Shown: one piece after another, positions 1-5,994 of the stretch
Position numbering within the stretch: position 1 is the first letter of the stretch
Layout: every line of letters starts with the position of its first letter
NCBI GenBank assembly: GCA_947505915.1
Contig: CANNNH010000091.1
Span: 1-6,298 of the forward strand
Source of the DNA: Comamonadaceae bacterium
Lineage (GTDB): Bacteria > Pseudomonadota > Gammaproteobacteria > Burkholderiales > Burkholderiaceae
Length of the DNA stretch: 6,298 nt
Direction of reading: 5' to 3'
Made by a program: the position numbers and the translations under genes
Notes under the pieces: model-generated
What the model was told of the DNA's origin: nothing
The model's database searches: none
Seen by the model: only the letters and a program-made list of their open reading frames with translations

Positions 1-1203
1 CACCACCAGGGGTGACTGCAACTGAAAGCCCCAGCCCAGTTGCTGACCCGATGCCCGCAGGCCCGCCACCAAGAGCGCCAGCGCCAGCATGCTGGCAATC
101 ACCCCCAGCGCGTAGGCCAAACCGATGGCGCGGCGCTGCGCCACGCTGTGGTGGTGCTGACTGAGTGACAACACTTTGATGGCCAGTACCGGCAACACAC
201 AGGGCATCAGGTTCAGCAACAAACCGCCCAAGAAAGCGCCGAGCAATGCGGCGAACAAGGCCGCCCAACTCGCCGCCTCTTGCATCGCTTGAACTGGAGG
301 CAGGCTGACAAGCGCCAAGTTTTTGGCCACGGTAGCGCTGCCTTCAGGTGGCCAACTGCCTTGGATGGCCAGGTTCAAGCGCCACGCCTTGGCTTGGTCA
401 CCTGAGTCACCTACAACGAGCAGTCCCAGTGTGGAGGGTTCGCTGCTGCGCATAGCATGTAAAGGGGCTTGCAGTACAAAGTCAGCACCCTGCCACTGGC
501 CGGCCAGAGAGTCCGCGCCCAAGCCGCTGGCCAAGACCTCGGTGGACTCGGCAAAGAGTTGCAAAGGCTTACCTTGCAAGCTTGAAGGGAGTCCTTGAAT
601 ACGCAAGGCCAAACCCTTCTCTGAAACTTGGGCGTTTTGTGGCGAAGGTTGTAAGGCTTGGGGCTGCACAGCCAGCAGCGCTTCAAAAGCCGCTGAATGG
701 CTGGCGGTGCTGCCTGCCACAGGCAGTTGGACTTCAAACTTGCCCTCTTGCGGAATGCATTCTTGCTTGCACACAAGCCAACTGGCGCTCAATTGAAGTT
801 TCAAGGTCGACGTGTTGGCAACCAGTCCTTTATCTACTTGGACAGGTGCGGCCAGCAACACCTGGTCCTCAAAACCATGGTTAACCATGTCGCCCACACG
901 GATCATCTGCGGAATCGGCCAGAGTGTGTTGCCCGCCTGCATACCCTGGGGCAGGGCCCAGTTCAGCTGCGTGGCCAAACCGCTGTCACCCGCATTGAGC
1001 CAATAGGTGTGCCAACCCGGTTGGTGCTGCAGCAGCAAGCCCAGCATCAGCGGTTCACCCGCCTTCAAGCCTTGCGGCGCGTGGGCCACCAACTCGGCGC
1101 GTACTTGGGGCGTGGTGACCACGCTGCTGGGCGGCATCTGGGCAAAGCAGACGCCTAAGTTCAGGCTGATCAAAGCAAAAATACGAAGCAAATAGGTACT
1201 CAT
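1..1203 (-). CDS. DsbD/ScsB-type thiol:disulfide interchange protein, N-terminal part (runs off left edge)
   Basis: An uninterrupted minus-strand frame of 401 codons reaches base 1; the C-terminal part lies outside. Seen: a Sec signal peptide (residues 1-21, hydrophobic IFALISLNLGV, likely cleavage after CFA); a periplasmic domain with WHTYWLNAGDSG (64-75), typical of the DsbD N-terminal/corrector domain; a cysteine pair C145-x3-C149 in LVCKQECIP; then membrane segments at about 313-345 and 359-382, the first carrying LNLMPCVLP with C335, the conserved redox cysteine of the DsbD transmembrane domain. Family knowledge: such proteins move electrons from cytoplasmic thioredoxin across the inner membrane to periplasmic thiol proteins, and end in a thioredoxin-like domain, here not visible. 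The WLVCKxxCIP motif resembles ScsB-like rather than classical E. coli DsbD. An in-frame ATG at 1212 is an alternative start, with AAAGG 10 nt upstream of it; neither start has an ideal ribosome site. Confidence 0.9.
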   Translation of the reverse strand, partial: MSTYLLRIFALISLNLGVCFAQMPPSSVVTTPQVRAELVAHAPQGLKAGEPLMLGLLLQHQPGWHTYWLNAGDSGLATQLNWALPQGMQAGNTLWPIPQMIRVGDMVNHGFEDQVLLAAPVQVDKGLVANTSTLKLQLSASWLVCKQECIPQEGKFEVQLPVAGSTASHSAAFEALLAVQPQALQPSPQNAQVSEKGLALRIQGLPSSLQGKPLQLFAESTEVLASGLGADSLAGQWQGADFVLQAPLHAMRSSEPSTLGLLVVGDSGDQAKAWRLNLAIQGSWPPEGSATVAKNLALVSLPPVQAMQEAASWAALFAALLGAFLGGLLLNLMPCVLPVLAIKVLSLSQHHHSVAQRRAIGLAYALGVIASMLALALLVAGLRASGQQLGWGFQLQSPLVV

Positions 1204-1230
1204 AAGGCCCATGTTACCCAAGCCTTTAAG

Positions 1231-2034
1231 ATGCAGCGCATGAAGGTTTTTCCACGTTACTGGGCTGATTGCATCACCACCGACTTCGCCGAGCTCGATG
1301 CAGCACAGGCTGTCGCTGTTTTACCCTTGGGCGCCACCGAGCAGCATGGGCCACATTTGCCCTTGTCGGTCGACACCGATTTGGTCAACGCCATGGTCGC
1401 TGCGGCTTTGGGCCATTCGCAGCCTGCAGACCAAGTGCTGGTGCTGCCCACCCAAAGCGTGGGCTTGAGCTCAGAGCATCTGGCCTATGACGGCACTTTG
1501 AGTTTCTCCCCAGCTTCGGTCATCGAGCAATGGTGTGCTTTGGGAGAAAGTGTGGCGCGGGTGGGCGTGAAAAAACTCTTGCTCTTCAACGCCCATGGCG
1601 GCAATGTGGGGTTGATGGACGTGGTGGCGCGGGAACTGCGAGGCCACTGCGGCCTGACGGTTTTCAGCAGCAACTGGTACCAACTGCCGTTGGGCGAAGC
1701 GTTGAGCGCATTTGATGCCCATGAGCAGCGCTTTGGCGTCCATGGCGGTGACATGGAAACTTCGCTGATGCTGGCCATCGCACCGCACAAGGTGCGTATG
1801 CCCGAGGCGCAGCACTTCGCCTCGACTTCCGAGCAGCGCGCCCAAGACTTTGCGCTGTTGGGCGATGGTAAAAGTGCAAAACTGGGCTGGCATATGCAGG
1901 ACTACAACCTGCATGGTGCGGCCGGTAACGCGGCGGCAGCCACAGCCGTTAAAGGCCAAGCGCTTTTGGACGCCGTGGGCGTGCAACTGGCCAAGCTGAT
2001 CCAAGAAATAACCCGCTTTGAGCCGCTGATTTAA
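1231..2034 (+). CDS. Creatininase-family metal-dependent amidohydrolase
   Basis: 267 codons, usual length for the creatininase/creatinine amidohydrolase family. Visible motifs: LPLGATEQHGPHLPL (31-45) with E37 and H39; VDTD with D48; LSSEHLAYDGTLS (79-91); FNAHGGN (119-125) with H122; HGGDMETS (171-178) with E176. These match the family's divalent-metal ligands and surrounding loops. The family hydrolyses cyclic or linear amides (creatinine, FAPy-type intermediates, mycofactocin precursor peptide). The substrate here cannot be read from the sequence, and no neighbour suggests a pathway. It should be cytoplasmic: no signal or membrane segment. ATG at 1231 gives the longest form; ATG at 1240 (MKVFPRYW) is an equally plausible start because neither has a clear Shine-Dalgarno sequence. 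It is divergent from the DsbD-like gene with only 18-27 bp between starts, and its stop lies one base from that of the facing phosphatase gene. Confidence 0.88.
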   Translation: MQRMKVFPRYWADCITTDFAELDAAQAVAVLPLGATEQHGPHLPLSVDTDLVNAMVAAALGHSQPADQVLVLPTQSVGLSSEHLAYDGTLSFSPASVIEQWCALGESVARVGVKKLLLFNAHGGNVGLMDVVARELRGHCGLTVFSSNWYQLPLGEALSAFDAHEQRFGVHGGDMETSLMLAIAPHKVRMPEAQHFASTSEQRAQDFALLGDGKSAKLGWHMQDYNLHGAAGNAAAATAVKGQALLDAVGVQLAKLIQEITRFEPLI

Positions 2035-2035
2035 C

Positions 2036-2716
2036 TCAGGTGAACGTCACCCAGTCGCGGTAGGCTGGCGCATCCAAATGGTTGATGGTGTTAAAGCTCA
2101 CCAAAGTGTGGCGCTTGGGGCCAAACACCAACTCACTGACCGCGGTGTTGCGAATACGCATATTCATCTCAATGATGCTTTCGGGCGGGGTGCCCAAAAG
2201 TGTGCCCAACGCGGTCGAGATGGGGCCGCCGCTTGAGACCATCAACACATCGCCGCTATGCTGCGCCCGCACATGCGCAAAGGCGTCTTGGATGCCTTGC
2301 ACAAATTCGGTGAAAAGCGGCATACCCGCAGGTTGCACCTCGCCGTGCATCCACGCTTGCAGACCCTTGCGCAGCAAGCCGAAATGGTGTTTGTAAAGTT
2401 CTGGCGTGTTGGGCTTGGCCAAAGGCTCGGGGTGGATGGCATGGATCACCGCGTGGCTGTCGTATTCGTTCAGGCCTGGCCACACCAGCGGCTGAAGCTG
2501 TGGCACCTGCAAACCTTCTTGAATGCCTTCAAAGGTTTGCCGATGGCGCTTCAAACTGCCCATCAGCACCGCCTCAAACTGCAAGCCACGCTCACGAAAA
2601 TACGCGCCCAAACGCTGGCTTTGCTGGTGACCCAGCGGCGAAAGATTGTCGTAGTCGTCGGCACCAAACGAGGCCTGGCCGTGGCGCACTAAATAAAGGG
2701 TTCCCATGGAGGGCAT
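2036..2716 (-). CDS. Histidine phosphatase family protein (phosphoglycerate mutase-like)
   Basis: 226 codons from ATG 2716. The N-terminus LYLVRHGQASFG carries the RHG motif (R11, H12, G13), where H12 is the phospho-accepting histidine of the family. R57-H58-R59 (SLKRHRQT) and NEYD (E84, D86) fit the second arginine and the acid region. The usual second catalytic histidine, in a (V/T)HGG context, is replaced: the sequence reads MVSSGGPIS, so serine 162 stands there. No signal peptide or membrane segment, so probably a cytosolic phosphatase of unknown substrate; mutase activity is unlikely without the second histidine. Other in-frame starts are TTG 2725 and ATG 2707; ATG 2707 (MGTLYLVRHG) is also credible, and no strong ribosome site decides. 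It lies downstream of the transporter and the PhzF remnant on the same strand and could be read from the uup promoter, though a promoter inside the remnant is possible. Confidence 0.88.
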   Translation of the reverse strand: MPSMGTLYLVRHGQASFGADDYDNLSPLGHQQSQRLGAYFRERGLQFEAVLMGSLKRHRQTFEGIQEGLQVPQLQPLVWPGLNEYDSHAVIHAIHPEPLAKPNTPELYKHHFGLLRKGLQAWMHGEVQPAGMPLFTEFVQGIQDAFAHVRAQHSGDVLMVSSGGPISTALGTLLGTPPESIIEMNMRIRNTAVSELVFGPKRHTLVSFNTINHLDAPAYRDWVTFT

Positions 2717-2762
2717 TGTCGCCAATCTCAGCTTGGCAAAAAGTCTCTTGGGTGACCGCTTT

Positions 2763-2932
2763 TCAGGGCTTGACGCAGCCCTCGACGCAAGTCACCGAAT
2801 CCGCCTACCCAAACCTGATTTTGTTCGTCGCGACGCACATGCACCCGCCCAGCTCTGCCTAAACAAGTGCCTTGGCTTGCCACATAGCTGCTTGGTGCCA
2901 AGCCAGCCCCCATCAGCCACTGTCCCAAGACA
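2763..2932 (-). pseudogene. PhzF-family (phenazine biosynthesis-like isomerase) C-terminal remnant, frameshifted
   Basis: Right after the transporter stop, the minus strand encodes, without a start codon of its own, LGQWLMGAGLAPSSYVASQG, then LGRAGRVHVRRD and QVWVGG. This is the closing pattern of PhzF-fold proteins (ANLGxWL, then xxQGxxLGRPGRxxVxxD, then xxVWVGG). At about 2800 the frame breaks. Reading from 2801 in another frame gives DSVTCVEGCVKP followed by TGA (2765-2763), the expected PhzF tail, so two bases appear to be missing. Only about 55 of the family's usual 260-300 residues remain. The glycine-rich segment that should precede LGQW is already lost at the junction with the transporter gene. 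I infer that a complete gene once stood between the transporter and the phosphatase and was removed by a deletion, leaving this 3' scrap. The call comes from recognising the motif pattern, not from a search. Confidence 0.62.
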
Positions 2933-3823
2933 TCATCGCTGGACCGGCATTTTTCTGCTGATGAACACCGTTGCCACCACCGCCAAACCGAAGCTGACCG
3001 TCGTTGCATCTAGGCGTTCGCCCAAAATGGGAATCGCCATCAACATGCCCAAAAACGGTTGCAGCAACTGGATTTGGCTCACCCGCACGGTGCCGCCCAT
3101 GGCAAGGCCTCGGTACCAGGCAAAAAACCCCAGCCACATCGAAAACAACGACACATAAGCAAACCCAGCCCAGGCGCTCCAAGGGACGGGGTGGGTGGGT
3201 TGGCTAAGCCAAGCCATTGGCAGCGTGAGCGGCAGGGATATCACCAAGGCCCAGCAAATCACTTGCTCAGGCCCCATGCTTTGGGACATTCGTCCACCCC
3301 AAGCGTAGCCCAGCGCGGCAAAGACCATGGCACCCAACAGCAGCAAATCCGCCGACTGCAAATGCAAGCCAGACTGTCCTGAGCGCAGCAGCGCAAAGCC
3401 CACCACCAACGCGGTGCCTGTGACCGCGCACAACCAAAAGCCCCATGAAGGTTTTTGTTTGTTCATGAGCGCTGCCAAACTCGCGGTTGCCAGTGGCAGC
3501 ACGCCGGTGATGACACTGGCATGGGTGGCTTCCACATGGCGCATGGCCACTGAGGTCAACAGTGGAAAACCAAAGACCACCCCAAGCGCTACCAGACCCA
3601 AACCTTTCCATTGCGCTCGGCTTGGCCAAGCGGCACGGTTAAGCCACAAATAAATCACCGATAAACACGCTGCGACAACCGCACGTCCCATCGCCAAAAA
3701 CACACCAGATAAATGCGGGTCTTCGGGCGTGCCTACGGCCAAACGGGAGACGGGCAAAGTAACTGCAAACATCGTCACCCCCAGCAAACCAAACCACATG
3801 CCTTTGCGCTCAGAGGGCGTCAT
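2933..3823 (-). CDS. EamA/DMT-superfamily inner-membrane transporter (probable exporter)
   Basis: 296 codons, the usual length for ten-helix drug/metabolite transporters. Hydrophobic segments lie near residues 8-29, 38-60, 73-92, 97-118, 126-146, 157-176, 186-206, 215-237, 248-268 and 272-290, forming two EamA repeats (about 8-143 and 155-288). Typical features are SVAMRHVEATHASVITGVLP in the first repeat, and QIQLLQPFLGMLMA followed by ILGER (267-270) near the end of the second. Family members export amino acids, nucleosides, drugs or other small metabolites; the substrate here is unknown. The ATG overlaps the uup stop as ATGA (3823-3820), so translation is probably coupled to uup. No good Shine-Dalgarno sequence is seen inside the uup end, which fits coupling. 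The loop between helices 7 and 8 (about QPTHPVPWS) is encoded by a C-rich stretch whose complement is a G-quadruplex motif. Confidence 0.9.
   Translation of the reverse strand: MTPSERKGMWFGLLGVTMFAVTLPVSRLAVGTPEDPHLSGVFLAMGRAVVAACLSVIYLWLNRAAWPSRAQWKGLGLVALGVVFGFPLLTSVAMRHVEATHASVITGVLPLATASLAALMNKQKPSWGFWLCAVTGTALVVGFALLRSGQSGLHLQSADLLLLGAMVFAALGYAWGGRMSQSMGPEQVICWALVISLPLTLPMAWLSQPTHPVPWSAWAGFAYVSLFSMWLGFFAWYRGLAMGGTVRVSQIQLLQPFLGMLMAIPILGERLDATTVSFGLAVVATVFISRKMPVQR
3183..3199 (+). other. Short-loop G-quadruplex motif inside the transporter gene
   Basis: Plus strand reads GGG-AC-GGGG-T-GGG-T-GGG: four G-runs of at least three with loops of 2, 1 and 1 nt. This meets the canonical intramolecular quadruplex rule, and short loops usually mean high stability. 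Because the transporter is read from the minus strand, the G-rich strand is the template strand, and the mRNA carries the C-rich complement. It may simply follow from the Pro/His-rich loop codons. Confidence 0.6.
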
Positions 3824-5715
3824 GCGAGCGTGGTTCGGTGGCTTAAAACTTCCAAGCGTTCCATGGCGGCAAGCAGTTCATCGTCTATTTGGCCTACCCG
3901 CGTGGCTTTGTCTGCCGCTGACTTGGGGTCGCTGGCATACAAGCTGCCATCGGCCAAAGCGTTGTTCAACTCACCCTGTTCTTTTTCCAACTGCTCAATC
4001 AGAGTGGGCAAACTGTCATGTTCGCGCTGCTCTTTGAAGCTGAGTTTTTTGACTGCTGGTTTGGATGCCTGTGTTGTTAATTGAACGGAGCTACTTTTGG
4101 GCTTTTCAGTGCTTGCAGTTTGGATCTCAGCCACCTTTTGCGACCACACTTTTGCGCGGTTCGATTGCAAGAGCCAATCCTGCACACCGCCCTCGTACTC
4201 GCGCCAGTGCCCTTCGCCTTCGTAGGCGATGGTGCTGGTGACCACGTTGTCCAAAAAGGCGCGGTCGTGGCTGACCAAAAACACCGTGCCGGCATAGTTT
4301 TGCAGCAATTCTTCCAGCAACTCCAAGGTGTCGATGTCCAAATCGTTGGTCGGTTCATCCAGCACCAACACATTGGCAGGGCGGGCAAACAAGCGAGCCA
4401 GTAGCAAGCGATTGCGCTCGCCACCCGACAAGGTTCGCACCGGCGAGTTGGCCCTTGCTGGGGAAAACAAAAAGTCCCCTAAATAGCTCTTCACGTGCTG
4501 GCGCTGTGTGCCAAACTCGATCCATTCGCTGCCCGGGCTGATGAAGTCTTCCAGCGTCGCGTCTAAATCCAGCGCATTGCGCATTTGGTCAAAGTAAGCC
4601 ACTTGCAAATTTGCACCTTGGCGCACCTTGCCCGTCGTCGGTTGCAGTTCGCCCAAAATCAGTTTCAACAGCGTGGTTTTGCCCGCACCATTGGGGCCGA
4701 TCAAACCAATTTTGTCGCCACGCAACAGGGTTGCGTTGAAATGATTGACAACCTGCTTATCGCCAAAATTCACCGAGACATCGGTCAACTCAGCCACTAT
4801 TTTTCCGCTTGGCAAACCAGCGTCCACACTGGCCCTGACCTGACCAACAGCGTTGCGTCTGGCAAGCCGTGTTGCACGAAGTTTCTCTAAGCGGCCAATC
4901 CGTGCAACGGACCGTGTTCTTCTGGCCTCGACACCTCGTCGTACCCAAACCTCTTCTTGCGCCAACAGTTTGTCGGCCTTGGCCTGTGTCACCGCCTCGG
5001 CGGCCATTTCTGCCTCTTTTAATAGTAAATAGCTTTGGAAATTGCCTTGGTAAGAGTTCAAATGCCCGCGGTCCAACTCCACGATGCGCGTGGACACTTT
5101 GTCTAAAAAAGCGCGGTCGTGGGTGATGACAACCACGCTGCCTTTGAACTCCACCAGCAAGTCCTCCAGCCACTGAATGCTGTCCAAGTCCAAATGGTTG
5201 GTGGGTTCATCTAACAGCAAAATATCCGGCAGAGTCACCAGTGCCTGCCCTAGAGCCACACGCTTGCGCGTACCCCCCGAGAGACTGCCCACCAAAGCCG
5301 CGCCATCTAAACGTAAACGCTGAAGGGTTTCTGTGACGCGTTGCTCCCAGTTCCATCCATCTTGCAGTTCAATGGTGTTTTGCAAAGCGTCTAAATCACC
5401 TTCGCCAGCGTAATACTGCTCAAGCACAGCTTTTAGTGGCGATAAGCCCTCGCTGACCGCGTCGAACACACAAAGTTGCGCGTTCAGCAAAGGCTCTTGC
5501 GCTACATAAGCCAGCTTAAGGTTCTGTTGGTACTGAATCACCCCGTCATCAAGGTTCTCCATACCCGCCAAAATTTTCAAAAGCGATGATTTCCCAGTGC
5601 CGTTGCGGCCAATCAAGCCAATGCGTTCACCTGCTTCAATCGATAGGGCGGTGTGATCTAAAAGCGGCACGTCGCCAAATGCGAGCTGCGCGGATTGCAA
5701 AGTTATAAGAGCCAT
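3820..5715 (-). CDS. uup: Uup, ABC-F family ribosome-associated ATPase
   Basis: 631 codons, close to E. coli Uup (about 635). No membrane segments; two ABC ATPase domains in tandem. Domain 1: Walker A GRNGTGKSS (36-44), signature LSGGTRKR (145-152), Walker B ILLLDEPTNHLD (165-176), switch histidine H199 (ITHDR). The inter-domain linker at about 229-305 contains LAQEEVWVRRGVEARRTR (251-268), the Uup-type P-site interaction region. Domain 2: GPNGAGKTT (340-348), LSGGERNR (429-436), VLVLDEPTNDLD (449-460), VSHDR (481-485). After a Ser/Thr/Lys-rich hinge (about 535-555), a charged helical C-terminal domain (about 556-625) matches Uup's coiled-coil DNA-binding tail. Both ATP sites look intact. ABC-F proteins act on ribosomes; Uup is tied to ribosome assembly/translation and to lower precise transposon excision. 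ATG 5715 gives the family N-terminus MALITL; an in-frame start at 5796 adds 27 unlike residues. First gene of a leftward cluster, divergent from the rRNA operon. Confidence 0.95.
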   Translation of the reverse strand: MALITLQSAQLAFGDVPLLDHTALSIEAGERIGLIGRNGTGKSSLLKILAGMENLDDGVIQYQQNLKLAYVAQEPLLNAQLCVFDAVSEGLSPLKAVLEQYYAGEGDLDALQNTIELQDGWNWEQRVTETLQRLRLDGAALVGSLSGGTRKRVALGQALVTLPDILLLDEPTNHLDLDSIQWLEDLLVEFKGSVVVITHDRAFLDKVSTRIVELDRGHLNSYQGNFQSYLLLKEAEMAAEAVTQAKADKLLAQEEVWVRRGVEARRTRSVARIGRLEKLRATRLARRNAVGQVRASVDAGLPSGKIVAELTDVSVNFGDKQVVNHFNATLLRGDKIGLIGPNGAGKTTLLKLILGELQPTTGKVRQGANLQVAYFDQMRNALDLDATLEDFISPGSEWIEFGTQRQHVKSYLGDFLFSPARANSPVRTLSGGERNRLLLARLFARPANVLVLDEPTNDLDIDTLELLEELLQNYAGTVFLVSHDRAFLDNVVTSTIAYEGEGHWREYEGGVQDWLLQSNRAKVWSQKVAEIQTASTEKPKSSSVQLTTQASKPAVKKLSFKEQREHDSLPTLIEQLEKEQGELNNALADGSLYASDPKSAADKATRVGQIDDELLAAMERLEVLSHRTTLA

Positions 5716-5750
5716 GACCGGATTATGCAGGCCAGTCCCACTCTCAGGAA
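5716..5750 (-). promoter_or_regulatory. Candidate uup promoter with possible leaderless start
   Basis: On the minus strand, CATAAT (5727-5722) matches the -10 consensus in 5 of 6 bases and lies exactly 6 nt before the uup ATG, which would place +1 at or next to the A of the start codon. The -35 is weak: TTTCCT at an 18-bp spacing is the best I see. No Shine-Dalgarno sequence stands before the ATG, which fits a leaderless message but could also mean a promoter further upstream that I did not identify. Confidence 0.3.
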
Positions 5751-5812
5751 AATCGCTGAAGCACTTAAGTCGTTGAAAGAAAACAATTTTTCTCACAATC
5801 GAGCGGATGCCA

Positions 5813-5872
5813 GCAAAAGTTTTTGTTTATAGACGTTGCGAGCCACAAAAAGTGCGCTATACTAGCGGGCTA
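5813..5872 (+). promoter_or_regulatory. rRNA operon promoter P1 with UP-like element
   Basis: The -35 TTGCGA (5836-5841) and -10 TATACT (5858-5863) are separated by 16 bp, the spacing of classical rRNA P1 promoters. The next 8 nt, AGCGGGCT, form a GC-rich discriminator ending at a likely A start (about 5872), as expected for a promoter controlled by ppGpp and initiating-nucleotide levels. Directly upstream, 5815-5831 holds an A-tract then T-tract (AAAAGTTTTTGTTTATA) resembling an UP element for RNA polymerase alpha subunits. Position about 307 bp upstream of 16S also fits. Confidence 0.8.
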
Positions 5873-5891
5873 TGCTTTTGAAACGTACGCT

Positions 5892-5973
5892 GCGAAGCTT
5901 CCTTCAAGGGCAAAGAAAAAAGTTGTAAAGTTTGACTTAACCTTCAAATTTGTGTCATAATTGAAGGCTTCGC
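5892..5973 (+). repeat. Competing inverted repeats around rRNA promoter P2
   Basis: The 3' arm TTGAAGGCTTCGC (5961-5973) can pair with either of two upstream segments. With 5892-5907 (GCGAAGC, a 3-nt bulge TTC, CTTCAA) it gives a 13-bp stem with a 53-nt loop. With CCTTCAA (5941-5947) it gives a 7-bp stem with a 13-nt loop. The CCTTCAA heptamer starts at 5901 and 5941, exactly 40 bp apart, and its complement starts at 5961, 20 bp further. Only RNA started at P1 contains all arms. At DNA level the 5941/5961 pair flanks the P2 -10 and could be a protein site. Confidence 0.5.
5932..5968 (+). promoter_or_regulatory. rRNA operon promoter P2
   Basis: TTGACT (5932-5937, 5 of 6 matches) and CATAAT (5956-5961, 5 of 6) are separated by 18 bp; start expected near 5968. 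It lies about 96 bp downstream of P1's start, like the tandem P1/P2 layout of enterobacterial rRNA operons. The -10 sits between two inverted heptamers (CCTTCAA 5941-5947 and TTGAAGG 5961-5967). Confidence 0.65.
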
Positions 5974-5994
5974 TGATCGCGGTGGAGCATAAAA

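Noticed and set aside
1141..1152. Lipobox at the end of the DsbD-like signal peptide (LGVC)
   Set aside because: Valine precedes the cysteine, where a lipobox needs Gly, Ala or Ser; a signal peptidase I site after CFA fits better.
697..1158. 153-codon plus-strand open frame
   Set aside because: Antisense to the DsbD-like gene, whose frame carries clear motifs throughout; the plus-strand translation shows no recognisable domain.
1471..2004. 177-codon minus-strand open frame
   Set aside because: Shadow of the creatininase-family gene, rich in His/Arg/Gln as expected from reverse reading of a GC-rich gene.
2258..2692. 144-codon plus-strand open frame
   Set aside because: Antisense to the histidine phosphatase; no domain-like pattern.
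2765..2782. Hairpin AGGGCT-N6-AGCCCT as a terminator after the transporter
   Set aside because: No T-run follows on either strand, and the bases are explained by the PhzF tail codons.
2728..3009. 93-codon minus-strand frame starting inside the transporter gene
   Set aside because: Not a real gene: its first part is an out-of-frame reading of the transporter end and its second part is the PhzF remnant plus frameshifted tail.
2706..3158. 150-codon plus-strand open frame across the 2726-2932 gap
   Set aside because: Antisense to the PhzF remnant and the transporter; no ribosome site or protein pattern.
5763..5770. Palindrome ACTTAAGT upstream of uup as an operator
   Set aside because: A single 8-nt palindrome in AT-rich intergenic DNA is expected by chance and has no second copy.
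5716..5796. 27-residue N-terminal extension of Uup from an in-frame start at 5796
   Set aside because: The extension (MRKIVFFQRLK...) has no likeness to Uup, whose family N-terminus begins at MALITL; the region looks like intergenic promoter DNA.
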